NCBI RefSeq assembly: GCF_024710765.1
Contig: NZ_JANJUE010000097.1
Span: 1 to 38,923 of the forward strand
Direction: 5' to 3'
Length of the DNA stretch: 38,923 bases
DNA from: Pseudoxanthomonas sp.
Lineage (GTDB): Bacteria > Pseudomonadota > Gammaproteobacteria > Xanthomonadales > Xanthomonadaceae
The translations under genes were made by a program, and so were the position numbers. Positions 1-8,688 of the stretch are shown here, in pieces. Each line of letters opens with the position of its first letter. Positions within the stretch are counted from its first letter, which is position 1. Below the pieces are notes generated by a model that had not been told where the DNA came from, made no database searches, and saw only the letters and a list, made by a program, of their open reading frames with translations.

Positions 1-1367
1 TAGCCGGCGAAGATGCCGGAGAGGTTGTTGCCGATGGCGGTAGACAGGAACCAGCCGCCCATGCCGAAGCCGACCAGGCGCACCGGTGCCAGCTTGGTCA
101 CCATGGACAGGCCGATCGGCGACAGGCACAGCTCGCCCACCGACTGGATCACGTACACCATGAACAGGGTCCAGAACGGGATCTTCAGCGTCTCCGGATC
201 GACCAGGCTCGACAGCGCGAACATCAGCAGCAGGAAGGCCAGGCCGTTGAAGATCAGGCCCAGGCCGAACTTGCGCGGAATCGACGGGTTGGCGCGGCCC
301 ATCTTGACCCACAGCCACGCCATGATCGGCGCCAGGGTGATGATGGCGATCGAGTTGACCGACTGGAACCAGCCGACCGGGAAAATCCAGCCGTCGAAAT
401 CGCGGTTGACGATCTTGTCGGCCAGGAAGCTGAAGGAACTGCCCGCCTGTTCGAAGAAGCACCAGAACAGCACGTTGAAGGCGAAGATGATCAGCATCGC
501 GATCACCATGTCGCGCTGCTTCGGTCCGTTGCGGATGCCTTCGACCAGCAGCAGGATCGCCAGGCCGATGAACATCACGGTCAGGATCCATTGCAGCGAA
601 TCCGCGCCCAGGTTCAGAAGGTAGTAGAAGCCCGGAATCGCCGCGATCGTGCAGATGGCGGTGATCGCCAGGCGGCCGATGCTCTCGCCACCGACCGGCG
701 GCACGCCGATGCCCTTGAGCTGGCGACGCCCGAACCAGAACCACACCAGGCTGATCAGCATGCCCACGCCGGAGGTGATGAACACGACCTTGTAGGCCGG
801 CATCGCATCGGTGCCGAATACCTTCTCGGCCAGCCAGCCGGTCAGCAGCGGCGAGATCATCGCGCCCAGGTTGATGCCCATGTAGAACAGGGTGAAGCCG
901 GAATCGCGGCGCTCGTCACCCACCGTGTAGAGCTTGCCGACCATCGTGGAGATGTTCGGCTTGAACAGGCCGTTGCCGGCGATGATGGTGGCCAGGCCGA
1001 CCTTGAAGAGGGTCTGGTCCGGTAATGCGATCATGAACAGGCCTGCGGCCATGACCACCGCGCCCAGCAGGATCGAGCGCTGGTAGCCGATGATCCGATC
1101 CGCCACGTAGCCACCGAAGATGGCCGCCGCGTACACCAGCGCCAGGTAGGCGCCATACACCTGGTTGGCCGGCGTCTCGCCGGTTCCGCTGCCGCCGTAG
1201 AACTGCGCGACGATATACAGCACCAGTGCCCAGCGGATGCCGTAAAAGGCGAACCGCTCCCAGAATTCTGTCATGAACAGCATCCACAATGGGCGCGGAT
1301 GGCCCAGTGCCTGCTGGAATTCCGGTATCGGTTGCCCCGGATTTTGCGTATCGACGGCACCGCTCAT
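1..1367 (-). CDS. POT-family proton-coupled di/tripeptide transporter (3' end outside window)
   Basis: Inner-membrane major-facilitator symporter of the POT/PTR2 family, which imports di- and tripeptides with protons. Translating the minus strand from the ATG at 1367 gives an open frame through base 1, about 455 codons, so only the last few dozen residues are missing (the family is usually 480-520). Near the N-terminus it has TEFWERFAFYGIRW, the family ExxER proton-coupling motif on helix 1. A second family signature, RDSGFTLFYMGINLGA, follows at about residue 150. Many hydrophobic helices are visible. A strong ribosome site (GGGGGGAG) lies 6 bases before the ATG and decides the start. The gene follows kynA on the same strand after about 180 bases with a hairpin between, so it is probably a separate unit. 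Exact substrate range is inference. Confidence 0.93.
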   Translation of the reverse strand, partial: MSGAVDTQNPGQPIPEFQQALGHPRPLWMLFMTEFWERFAFYGIRWALVLYIVAQFYGGSGTGETPANQVYGAYLALVYAAAIFGGYVADRIIGYQRSILLGAVVMAAGLFMIALPDQTLFKVGLATIIAGNGLFKPNISTMVGKLYTVGDERRDSGFTLFYMGINLGAMISPLLTGWLAEKVFGTDAMPAYKVVFITSGVGMLISLVWFWFGRRQLKGIGVPPVGGESIGRLAITAICTIAAIPGFYYLLNLGADSLQWILTVMFIGLAILLLVEGIRNGPKQRDMVIAMLIIFAFNVLFWCFFEQAGSSFSFLADKIVNRDFDGWIFPVGWFQSVNSIAIITLAPIMAWLWVKMGRANPSIPRKFGLGLIFNGLAFLLLMFALSSLVDPETLKIPFWTLFMVYVIQSVGELCLSPIGLSMVTKLAPVRLVGFGMGGWFLSTAIGNNLSGIFAG

Positions 1368-1521
1368 GCGGTCTCCCCCCTCGTTGTTCAGTAATGAAAA
1401 ATCCACGCGAAAGCCGCGCGGGACGGGGGAGAATTACCGACGCCCGCGGCTCCGTCAATGCCGGTTTTCCTGAATACGGGGGGAATCGGACCGCCGGAAT
1501 GGCGGCAAAACCCGGCGATTT

Positions 1522-1540
1522 CCGGGCGGATTCCGCCCGG
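1522..1540 (-). terminator. Hairpin just after kynA, probable terminator
   Basis: CCGGGCGG and CCGCCCGG form a perfect 8 bp stem with a 3-base loop, 8 bases after the kynA stop codon. On the minus strand it is followed by AAATCGCCGGGTTTTG, so the U-tract is poor. Position argues for termination of kynA. Confidence 0.5.
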
Positions 1541-1548
1541 GGACGGGC

Positions 1549-2421
1549 TCAGGGCGCGGGCGGACGGGCGCCGTCGATGGACGTGCGGACCTCGAACAGT
1601 TCCGGGAAGAACGACAGTTCCAGCGCCTGCCTGAGAAAGCCCACGCCACTGGATCCACCGGTGCCGCGCTTGAACCCGATGATCCGCATCACCGTGCGCA
1701 TGTGGCGGAACCGCCAGAGCTGGAACTGGGATTCCAGATCCACCAGGTCCTCGCACAGCGAGTATTCGCGCCAATAGCGATCGGTGTCCTCGTAGATGCG
1801 TTCGAACACCGGCAGCAGATCCGGATCCGACACATGCGGCAGGCGCCAGTCGCGATCGCGGTGCGTCGCCGGCACCGCGTGACCGAAGCGCGCCAGGTAA
1901 CGCAGGAACTCGTCGTACAGGCCGGGCGCGTCCAGCACCTGCTGCAAGGTCGCCTGCCCGGCGGGATCGTGGGCGAACACCTTGAGCATCGCCGCGTTCT
2001 TGTTGCCCAGCAGGAATTCGATGGTGCGGTACTGCAATGACTGGAAGCCGGAAGACGGTCCCAGCAGATCGCGGAAACCCATGTATTCGGACGGCGTCAG
2101 GGTTTCCAGCACCGACCACTGCTCGGTCAGCTGGCGCAGCACCTGCTTGGCCCGCGCCAACACCTTGCGGGTCTGCCAGACCTCGTCGCGCTGCAGGTGG
2201 CCGATGGCCGCGCGCAGCTCGTGGATCATCAGCTTCATCCACAGCTCGGACACCTGATGCTGGATGATGAACAGCAGTTCGTCGTGGTGGACCGGATCGG
2301 AGACCGGCTGCTGCGCCGCCAGCAACCGATCCAGGCGCAGGTAGCCGCCGTAGGTCAGGCGTCCTTCCAGGTCGGTATGGATGCCTGCTTCCAGGGCTCG
2401 CTCGTTCTTTTCTACGGACAT
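1549..2421 (-). CDS. kynA: Tryptophan 2,3-dioxygenase
   Basis: Cytoplasmic haem dioxygenase that opens the indole ring of L-tryptophan to N-formylkynurenine, the first step of the kynurenine pathway. It is 290 aa, normal for bacterial TDO. The hallmark segment [20 protein letters not shown] places F51 and H55 exactly where the well-studied Xanthomonas enzyme has them. The haem-ligand histidine of RHMRTVM is residue 240, also the Xanthomonas number. The C-terminal [11 protein letters not shown] loop, which closes over the substrate, is present. The ATG at 2421 gives the family N-terminus. The gene is divergent from the secreted nuclease, with 223 bases between the two starts that probably hold both promoters; I could not assign a convincing pair of hexamers there. 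No other kynurenine gene is nearby. Identification is secure. Confidence 0.97.
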   Translation of the reverse strand: MSVEKNERALEAGIHTDLEGRLTYGGYLRLDRLLAAQQPVSDPVHHDELLFIIQHQVSELWMKLMIHELRAAIGHLQRDEVWQTRKVLARAKQVLRQLTEQWSVLETLTPSEYMGFRDLLGPSSGFQSLQYRTIEFLLGNKNAAMLKVFAHDPAGQATLQQVLDAPGLYDEFLRYLARFGHAVPATHRDRDWRLPHVSDPDLLPVFERIYEDTDRYWREYSLCEDLVDLESQFQLWRFRHMRTVMRIIGFKRGTGGSSGVGFLRQALELSFFPELFEVRTSIDGARPPAP

Positions 2422-2644
2422 CCGTCGACAGGCGGGGCAAGGCTGCGGCTGCAGCGGGGCCGCCAGCGTAACCGATACCGGCAGACCCGCCCGGCCCGGC
2501 CGGCGGTTGCCAGCAAAAACCGGGACTTATGTCATCGCGGTGCAATGCGCGGCGCCGAGGCTTCCGCTACATTGCGCCAACCGGAGCCGGCCACGGCAGC
2601 ATCGGTGAGCGGCGCACGCATTCACGGTCAGGGAGAGTCTGTTG

Positions 2645-5600
2645 ATGGGCATGCCTCGAAGCCGCCGCATGGCGGTCACGCTGTTTTCCGTCGCCACCCT
2701 GCTGCTTGCCGCCACGGCGCAGGCGCAGGTGGTGGTCAGCCAGGTGTACGGCGGTGGCGGCAACAGCGGCGCCACGCTGAAGAACGATTTCATCGAACTG
2801 CGCAACAACGGCGCCACGGCGGTGAGCCTGGACGGCTGGAGCGTGCAGTACGCCTCCTCCGCGGGCACCACCTGGAGCCGGACCAACCTCACCGGCAGCA
2901 TCGCGCCGGGCGGCTACTTCCTGATCCAGCAGGCCCAGGGGAACGGCGGCACGGTGGATCTGCCCACCCCGGATGCGGTCGGCACGCTCACCCTGTCCGG
3001 TTCCGCCGGCAAGGTCGCGCTGAGCCGCGGCACCGCCGTGCTGTCCGGCGCCTGTCCGCTCGCCGATGCGAACCTGGTCGACTTCGTCGGCTTCGGCAGC
3101 GCCGCCAACTGCTTCGAAGGCACGGCCCCGACCGGCACGCTCGGCAACACCACCGCCGCCCTGCGCAATGGCGACGGCAGCATCGACACCCAGGACAACG
3201 GTGCCGACTTCAGCGTCGCGGCGCCGAATCCGCGCAACAGCGGCGCGGCGCCACCGGATCCGCCGGTGGCCCGCACCATTCCTCAGATCCAGGGCAACGG
3301 CCTGGCTTCGCCCTACGTGGACAAGCGGGTCATCACCGAAGGCATCGTCACCGCGCTGAAGTTCAACAACGGCTTCTTCCTGCAGGCCGCCAATGATGAC
3401 GGCGATCCGGCGACCTCCGAGGGCCTGTTCGTGTTCACCGGCAGCGCGCCACCGGCCACCGCCGCGGTCGGCAACCGGGTGCGGGTGACCGGCACCGTCG
3501 CCGAATTCGTGCCACCGTCCAATCCGCACCAGTTGACCATCACCCAGCTCACCGGTCCCACCGTGGAGGTGCTGGAAACCGGTGTGGCGTTGCCGGCGCC
3601 GATCGAACTGGCCGCCGCCGAGCTGGGGCCGGACGCCCTGCCCGGCACCCTGGAGCGGCGGGAAGGCATGCGCGTGAGCGTGGCCCGCGCGGTGGTGGTG
3701 GCACCCTCGGGCGGCAGCATCGACGAGAACGACGCCACCGCCAGCAGCGACGGCGTGTTCCATGTGACCCTGCCCGGCGTCGCCCGTCCGTTCCGCGAGC
3801 CCGGCATCGGCGTCATGGACGTGATTCCGATTCCCGGTGACAAGCATCCACCGCGCTTCGACACCAACCAGGAACGCCTGATGGTGCGCAGCCGCGGCCA
3901 GATCGGCGCGCAGCCGGTCTCGGTGGATACCGGCGCGGACGTCGCCGGCCTGTCCGGCGTGCTCGATTACTTCTCCGGCACCTGGGCACTGCTGCCGGAC
4001 CCGGCCACGCCGCCGGCGGTCAGCGGCGGCATGGCGCCGCAGGCGGTGCCGGATGCGCGCTACGACGAAGCGACCATCGGCAGTTTCAACCTGCTGCGCC
4101 TGTTCGACGACGTCGCCGACGGCAATGGCGCGGTGACCCTGACCCCGGCCGCGCTGGACAAGCGCCTGGCCAAGGCGGCGCTGGCGATCTGCGGCTTCCT
4201 GAAGGCGCCGGACATCCTCGGCGTGGTGGAGGTCGAGAACCTGCGCGTGCTGCAGTTGCTGTCCGAGCGCATCGACGCGACCTGCCCGCAACGTCCCGGT
4301 TACGTGCCCTACCTGCAACCGGGCAATGACGTGGGCGGCATCAACGTGGGTTTCCTGGTCAGCACCCGCGCCACCGGCGACGGCACGCCGCGGGTGGAAG
4401 TGCTGGACGTGGCCCAGTTCGGCAAGAACACCACGCTCGCCAATCCCGACGGCAGCACCAGCCTGCTCAACGACCGTCCGCCGCTGCGGCTGCGCGCCCG
4501 CATCCACCCGGGTGCCGGCGATGGTTATCCGGTCACGGTGATCGTCAACCACCTGCGTTCGCTCAACGACATGGACGACACCGCGCCGGGCAGCAGCGGC
4601 TGGCCCACCGGCGGCGAGCGGGTACGCTCCAAGCGCGCCGCCCAGGCCGCCTACCTGGGCGGACTGGTGCAGCAGATGCAGCAGGCCGATCCGGACGAGA
4701 AAATCGTGCTGGTCGGCGACTTCAACGCGTTCGAGTTCAATGACGGCTATGTCGACGTGATGGGCATCCTGGGCGGCAACGCGGCACCGGCCGATCAGGT
4801 GCTGTCGTGGGCGCCGAGTCCGGTGACCACACCGCTGATCGACGGCTCGCAACTGATTGCCGATCCGGCGCAGCGCTACTCCTACGTGTTCGGCGGCAAC
4901 GCGCAGACCCTGGATCACGTGCTGGTCAACGAGGCGCTGGTGCTGGGCGCGGACGTGCGGGTGGATCACGCACGCATCAACGCCGACTTCGGCGTGGACA
5001 ACTTCGGTGACGCCAGCGTGGCGATGCGTTCCTCGGATCACGATCCCGTCCGCCTGAGCATCCGCGTGCCGGCCTTCGCCCGCGCCGATCTGTCGGCGAC
5101 GGTGAGTGCCGATCGCGACAGCGCTTCGGTCGGCGACATCGTGTCCTACACCGCCAGCGTGCGCAATGCCGGCCCCGGCGCGGCAACGCCGGCGACGGTC
5201 GCGTTCGTGTTCTCCGCGGAGGTGACGCCGGTGCCGGGCCCGGTCGCTCCGGGCTGGACCTGCGCCGCACCCGAACGGGTCGCCGGCAATACCCGGCTGA
5301 GCTGCACCACGCCGTCGCTGGCGGCCGGGGCCGAGGTCGGCTTCACCCTGCGGGCCGTGGTGCCGGACAGCGTGGCCGGCGGCGCGCTGGGCCTGGGCGT
5401 GTCGGCGAATTCGCCGGTGCCGGATCCCGCCAACGGCGACAACACCGCGGCGGTCGCGGTCAGCGTGGCCGCGCTGCCGCAGGCTGATCTGTCGGTGCGC
5501 CTGCTGGGCGGTGCCGCCAGCTTCCGCCGCGGCGCCATCGCCACCCTGCTGGTGCCGGTGCGCAACGCCGGTCCCGATACCGCCGAACAGGTCAGGGTGG

Positions 5601-5866
5601 TGCTGGCCAGCAACGTCGAGGCGCGTCATATGGCGGTCGCCGCGCCCCGCGGCTGGTCCTGCGGCCGGGTGCTCGACACCGCCACCGGCTCGGCCGCGCA
5701 ATGCACGCGCGACGCGATGGCCTCCGGCTCGACCCAACTGCTGGCATTCGCGCTGGTGGTGCCGAACCGGCCCAAGCGCGGCACCGTGTTCGCCTTCACC
5801 GCCCAGGTGGAAAGCGCCACGCAGGACCCGGATACCGGCAACAACCGCGCGCAACTGATCCGTTGA
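2645..5866 (+). CDS. ExeM/NucH-type secreted endonuclease with lamin-tail and DUF11 domains
   Basis: Large secreted DNase, 1073 aa. An N-terminal signal peptide ends near AATAQAQ. Then come a lamin-tail domain (about residues 27-150, starting VVVSQVYGGGGNSG) and an OB-fold-like segment (about 212-300). The endonuclease/exonuclease/phosphatase domain (about 475-805) has its catalytic set visible: IGSFNLL, a Glu in GVVEVEN, the His of VIVNHLRS, VLVGDFNAF and SSDHDPVRL. Two DUF11 repeats follow (starting about 812 and 945), each with a VRNAGP core. The start is ATG 2645, 7 bases after GGGAGAG; a TTG one codon upstream and an ATG three codons downstream are less well placed. Unlike many ExeM proteins it ends shortly after the second DUF11 repeat, with no GlyGly-CTERM-type hydrophobic tail. 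Export by the type II system and a role in using extracellular DNA or remodelling biofilm are family inference. A strong terminator follows. Confidence 0.9.
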   Translation: MGMPRSRRMAVTLFSVATLLLAATAQAQVVVSQVYGGGGNSGATLKNDFIELRNNGATAVSLDGWSVQYASSAGTTWSRTNLTGSIAPGGYFLIQQAQGNGGTVDLPTPDAVGTLTLSGSAGKVALSRGTAVLSGACPLADANLVDFVGFGSAANCFEGTAPTGTLGNTTAALRNGDGSIDTQDNGADFSVAAPNPRNSGAAPPDPPVARTIPQIQGNGLASPYVDKRVITEGIVTALKFNNGFFLQAANDDGDPATSEGLFVFTGSAPPATAAVGNRVRVTGTVAEFVPPSNPHQLTITQLTGPTVEVLETGVALPAPIELAAAELGPDALPGTLERREGMRVSVARAVVVAPSGGSIDENDATASSDGVFHVTLPGVARPFREPGIGVMDVIPIPGDKHPPRFDTNQERLMVRSRGQIGAQPVSVDTGADVAGLSGVLDYFSGTWALLPDPATPPAVSGGMAPQAVPDARYDEATIGSFNLLRLFDDVADGNGAVTLTPAALDKRLAKAALAICGFLKAPDILGVVEVENLRVLQLLSERIDATCPQRPGYVPYLQPGNDVGGINVGFLVSTRATGDGTPRVEVLDVAQFGKNTTLANPDGSTSLLNDRPPLRLRARIHPGAGDGYPVTVIVNHLRSLNDMDDTAPGSSGWPTGGERVRSKRAAQAAYLGGLVQQMQQADPDEKIVLVGDFNAFEFNDGYVDVMGILGGNAAPADQVLSWAPSPVTTPLIDGSQLIADPAQRYSYVFGGNAQTLDHVLVNEALVLGADVRVDHARINADFGVDNFGDASVAMRSSDHDPVRLSIRVPAFARADLSATVSADRDSASVGDIVSYTASVRNAGPGAATPATVAFVFSAEVTPVPGPVAPGWTCAAPERVAGNTRLSCTTPSLAAGAEVGFTLRAVVPDSVAGGALGLGVSANSPVPDPANGDNTAAVAVSVAALPQADLSVRLLGGAASFRRGAIATLLVPVRNAGPDTAEQVRVVLASNVEARHMAVAAPRGWSCGRVLDTATGSAAQCTRDAMASGSTQLLAFALVVPNRPKRGTVFAFTAQVESATQDPDTGNNRAQLIR

Positions 5867-5887
5867 CGCGTCGCTCCCCGTGAGCTG

Positions 5888-5916
5888 ACAAGGGCGCGGC
5901 ACTGCCGCGCCCTTGT
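5888..5916 (+). terminator. Rho-independent terminator of the nuclease gene
   Basis: ACAAGGGCGCGGC pairs perfectly with GCCGCGCCCTTGT around a 3-base ACT loop, a 13 bp stem 22 bases after the stop codon. The following CGTTTGGG is only weakly T-rich, but stem strength and position are convincing. Confidence 0.85.
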
Positions 5917-6203
5917 CGTTTGGGAAAGGCGCATCGGGACTTTCGCCGGCTCCCTGCACACCATCCCCGGGTGCGCGTCAAGCCTGGGTTTTTCCGCGCA
6001 GAAACCGGTTGGTCCAACATCCGGACAACCGCCGCGCGGACGCCATGCCGGCGTCGGCAAGCGCTTGTCGCCACTGGATTTCCCCGCATTTCCGCGCACC
6101 GTGCGGATCTGTGTTGTTGCAGCGCAGGAAGGCCGGTCGGCTCCGGTTCCTTAACATTGGATCCCTCAACATTCGCTGCAACATCCGAAGAGTGACGCCC
6201 GGC
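5917..6203 (+). other. Non-coding leader/promoter region of the 2-oxoacid dehydrogenase operon
   Basis: No credible gene lies in the 337 bases between the nuclease stop and the E1alpha start (terminator plus this stretch). The E1alpha frame stays open upstream to 5913, but that part has no family homology and I treat it as non-coding. It is less GC-rich than the flanking genes near its 3' end, where AACAT-centred elements recur: TAACATT at 6152, CAACATT at 6167 and CAACATC at 6179. The 9-mer CAACATCCG occurs at 6015 and 6179. These could be operator half-sites or chance. I could not fix a sigma-70 promoter. Confidence 0.4.
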
Positions 6204-7280
6204 ATGACCATCGCCGCCAAGTTCGAAATCGAATTCCTCCAATACCTCGGCCCGGACGGCAAGCTCGTCCGCGACGACTTGCCCGAAGCCGGGCGCGATA
6301 CCCAGCGCCTGCGCGAACTGTTCAAGCAGATGCTGTTCGTGCGCACCTTCGACACCAAGGCCATCGCGCTGCAGCGCACCGGCAAGCTGGGCACCTACGC
6401 CTCCTGCCTGGGCCACGAGGCCACCCACGTCGGCATCGGCGCCTCGATGAAGCCCGAGGACGTGTTCGCTCCCAGCTACCGCGAGTACGGCGCCCAGTTC
6501 ATGCGCGGCGTGCAGCCGCGTGACGTGTTGATGTACTGGGGCGGCGACGAGCGCGGCAACGATTTCAAGATCGCCCGCCACGACTTCGCTTGGAGCGTGC
6601 CGATTTCCACCCAGTGCCTGCATGCCGCCGGCGCCGCGCTGGCGTTCAAGCTGCGTGGCCAGCCGCACCTGGCGGTCGCCACCTGCGGCGACGGCGGTTC
6701 CTCCAAGACCGACTTCTACGCCGCGTTGAACTCGGCCGGCGCCTACGAGCTGCCGCTGATCCTGTGCGTGGTCAACAACGGCTGGGCGATCTCGGTGCCG
6801 CGCAAGGCACAGACCGGAGCGCAGACGCTGGCGCAGAAGGGCCTGGCCGGCGGCCTGCATTGCCTGCAGGTCGACGGTAACGATCTCATCGCCGTGCTGG
6901 AAGCGATGCGCCGCGCCGGTGAGCGCGCGCGCAAGGGCCAGGGCGGCACCGTGCTGGAGTTCGTCACCTATCGACTGTCCGACCACACCACCGCCGACGA
7001 CGCCCGCCGCTACCGCGACGACGCCGAAGTGAAAGCGGCCTGGGAACGCGAGCCGATGACCCGCCTGCGCACCTGGCTGGTCGCGCAGGGCGTGTGGAGC
7101 GAGGCCGAAGAGACCGCGTGGAAGGAAGAGTGCGGCGCGCGCGTGGACGAAGAAGTGAACGCCTACCTCAACACCCCGGTACAGCCGGTCGAAGCGATGT
7201 TCGACTACCTGTACGCGGATCCGCCGCCGGAACTGCTGGCGCAACGGGCCGCCGCGCTTGCCGCGGAGGGCCGCTCATGA
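6204..7280 (+). CDS. 2-oxoacid dehydrogenase E1 component, alpha subunit (branched-chain or pyruvate type)
   Basis: Thiamine-diphosphate-binding half of the heterotetrameric E1 decarboxylase. The 358 aa protein has the ThDP motif starting GDGGSSKTDF and ending CVVNN, and the E1alpha loop YRLSDHTTADDARRYR. ATG 6204 was chosen because it gives the family N-terminus; GAAGAG lies 11 bases upstream, and an in-frame GTG at 6192 has no ribosome site. It is first in an operon: its stop overlaps the E1beta start (ATGA). Substrate is uncertain. Xanthomonad annotations call it either pyruvate or 3-methyl-2-oxobutanoate (branched-chain) dehydrogenase. Since gammaproteobacteria usually have a single-chain AceE for pyruvate, I favour the branched-chain keto acids from Val/Leu/Ile, which would supply branched fatty-acid primers. 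No E3 gene is linked here. Confidence 0.9.
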   Translation: MTIAAKFEIEFLQYLGPDGKLVRDDLPEAGRDTQRLRELFKQMLFVRTFDTKAIALQRTGKLGTYASCLGHEATHVGIGASMKPEDVFAPSYREYGAQFMRGVQPRDVLMYWGGDERGNDFKIARHDFAWSVPISTQCLHAAGAALAFKLRGQPHLAVATCGDGGSSKTDFYAALNSAGAYELPLILCVVNNGWAISVPRKAQTGAQTLAQKGLAGGLHCLQVDGNDLIAVLEAMRRAGERARKGQGGTVLEFVTYRLSDHTTADDARRYRDDAEVKAAWEREPMTRLRTWLVAQGVWSEAEETAWKEECGARVDEEVNAYLNTPVQPVEAMFDYLYADPPPELLAQRAAALAAEGRS

Positions 7281-8320
7281 GCACCGTGATGGAAACCAAG
7301 AACGCCGCGACCCACAAGACGGCCGACACCGTGGCAACCCCGACCGCGATCACCCTGATTGAAGCGATCACCCAGGCGCTGGCCTGGGAGATCGCGCACG
7401 ATGACTCGGTCATCGTGCTGGGCGAGGACGTCGGCGTGAACGGTGGCGTGTTCCGCGCCACCGCCGGCCTGCAGCAGCGCTTCGGTGCCGATCGCATCCT
7501 CGACACCCCGCTGGACGAAACCACCATCGCCGGCCTCACCGTCGGTTTGGCCGTGCAGGGCATGAAGCCGGTCGCCGAGGCGCAGTTCGACGGCTTCGTC
7601 TACCCGATGGTCGATCACATCATCTGCCACGCCGCGCGCATGCGTTACCGCACCCGTGGCCGCCTGCACTGCCCGATGGTGCTGCGCGTGCCGTGGGGCG
7701 GCGGCATCCGCGCGCCGGAACACCACAGCGCGGCCAACGTAGCGATCTTCACCAACGGACCCGGCCTGCGCGTGGTCCTGCCGTCCTCCCCGCAGCGCGC
7801 CTACGGCCTGCTGCTGGCGGCGATCCGGGATCCGGATCCGGTCATCTACATGGAACCCAAGCGGATCTACCGCCAGTACACGGAAGTGGTCGCCGACGAC
7901 GGCGAGGCGCTGCCGCTGGACGTGTGCTTCGTGCTGCGCGACGGCACCGACGTGACCCTGGTGAGTTGGGGCGCGCAGGTCAAGGAAGCGCTGGAAGCCG
8001 CCGACAAGCTGGCCGCCGAAGGCATCAGCGCCGAGGTCATCGACGTGGCCACGCTGCGTCCGCTCGACTTCGACACCATCGCCGAATCGGTGTCCAAGAC
8101 CGGCCGCTGCGTGATCGTGCACGAGGCCCCGCGCACCGCCGGCTTCGGCGCGGAGATCGCCGCCCGCCTGGCCGAGCATTCGATGTACGACCTGCTCTCG
8201 CCGGTCGAGCGCGTCACCGGCTACGACACCCACATCCCGCTGTTCCGCCTGGAGATGAAGTACCTGCCGAGCGTCGACAAGATCGTCGCCGCGGCCAAGC
8301 GCGCCCTGGCCAACGGCTGA
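7277..8320 (+). CDS. 2-oxoacid dehydrogenase E1 component, beta subunit
   Basis: Partner of the upstream E1alpha: together they decarboxylate a 2-oxoacid and pass the acyl group to the lipoyl arm of E2. The protein is 347 aa, within the 320-350 norm. Family blocks are visible: VIVLGEDVGVNGGVFRAT near residue 45, DTPLDETTIAGLTVGLA, the pyrimidine-domain core EAQFDGFVYPMVDHI, and the C-terminal transketolase segment VIDVATLRPLDFDTI, then IVHEAPRTAGFGAEIAA. An extra 20 or so residues precede the conserved part. The start is the ATG overlapping the E1alpha stop, 6 bases after a perfect GGAGGG site. Its own stop overlaps the next start, so translation of the operon looks coupled throughout. Confidence 0.94.
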   Translation: MSTVMETKNAATHKTADTVATPTAITLIEAITQALAWEIAHDDSVIVLGEDVGVNGGVFRATAGLQQRFGADRILDTPLDETTIAGLTVGLAVQGMKPVAEAQFDGFVYPMVDHIICHAARMRYRTRGRLHCPMVLRVPWGGGIRAPEHHSAANVAIFTNGPGLRVVLPSSPQRAYGLLLAAIRDPDPVIYMEPKRIYRQYTEVVADDGEALPLDVCFVLRDGTDVTLVSWGAQVKEALEAADKLAAEGISAEVIDVATLRPLDFDTIAESVSKTGRCVIVHEAPRTAGFGAEIAARLAEHSMYDLLSPVERVTGYDTHIPLFRLEMKYLPSVDKIVAAAKRALANG

Positions 8321-8688
8321 TGGAACGCGCGCGGGTCATCGCCAGGCACCGCGCGCCGGAACGACCGGCCATCCGGATCGCCGCCGGCGATCCGGTGACG
8401 CTGGGTGAACGCGACACCGACTGGCCGCAGTTCGTCTGGACCAGCCTGGCGAGCGGACTCGGCGGCTGGATCCCGGTCGCCCTGTTCGACGCCGAGCACG
8501 GCGCGGCCACGGCGACGGATGAATACGACACGCGCGAACTGGATGCGGAGGAAGGCGAGATCCTGACCCTGCACCATGAAATGGCGGACTGGTGGTGGGC
8601 GGAGAACGCGCACGGCCAGACCGGCTGGATTCCCGCGCGCAACCTGGAACCTTTCCAAGCAACACCTGCACAAGAGAAACCCGAATGA
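8320..8688 (+). CDS. Small tandem SH3-fold protein inside the dehydrogenase operon
   Basis: A 122 aa acidic cytoplasmic protein with no signal peptide. Residues about 70-115 read like a classical SH3 domain: DEYDTRELDAEEGEILTLHH, then DWWWAENAHGQTGWIPARNL. This matches the SH3 pattern of an ALYDY-like start, an acidic loop with G-(D/E)-I-L, the tryptophan pair, and G-x-x-G-x-I-P-x-N. Residues 3-55 form a second, weaker copy with AAGDPVTLGE and GLGGWIPVALF. The gene has no ribosome site of its own; its ATG overlaps the E1beta stop (TGATG), and its stop overlaps the E2 start. Similar genes are annotated 'ligand-binding protein SH3' in xanthomonads, with no proven function that I know. Operon position suggests a role in assembly, localisation or regulation of the dehydrogenase complex; that is inference. 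Confidence 0.88.
   Translation: MERARVIARHRAPERPAIRIAAGDPVTLGERDTDWPQFVWTSLASGLGGWIPVALFDAEHGAATATDEYDTRELDAEEGEILTLHHEMADWWWAENAHGQTGWIPARNLEPFQATPAQEKPE

Noticed and set aside
2567-5959. An 1130-codon open frame on the minus strand opposite the ExeM-type nuclease
   Set aside because: It is exactly antisense to a gene with intact catalytic motifs. Its translation is His/Arg/Gly/Ala-rich low complexity, typical of GC-biased shadow frames, with no start context or domain.
5913-6203. N-terminal extension of E1alpha by 97 codons
   Set aside because: The extension runs out of the terminator region, has no homology and no ribosome site; family length fits ATG 6204.
7693-8319. N-terminal extension of the SH3 protein by 209 codons within E1beta
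   Set aside because: It is a shadow frame of E1beta; the start overlapping the E1beta stop gives a clean small protein.
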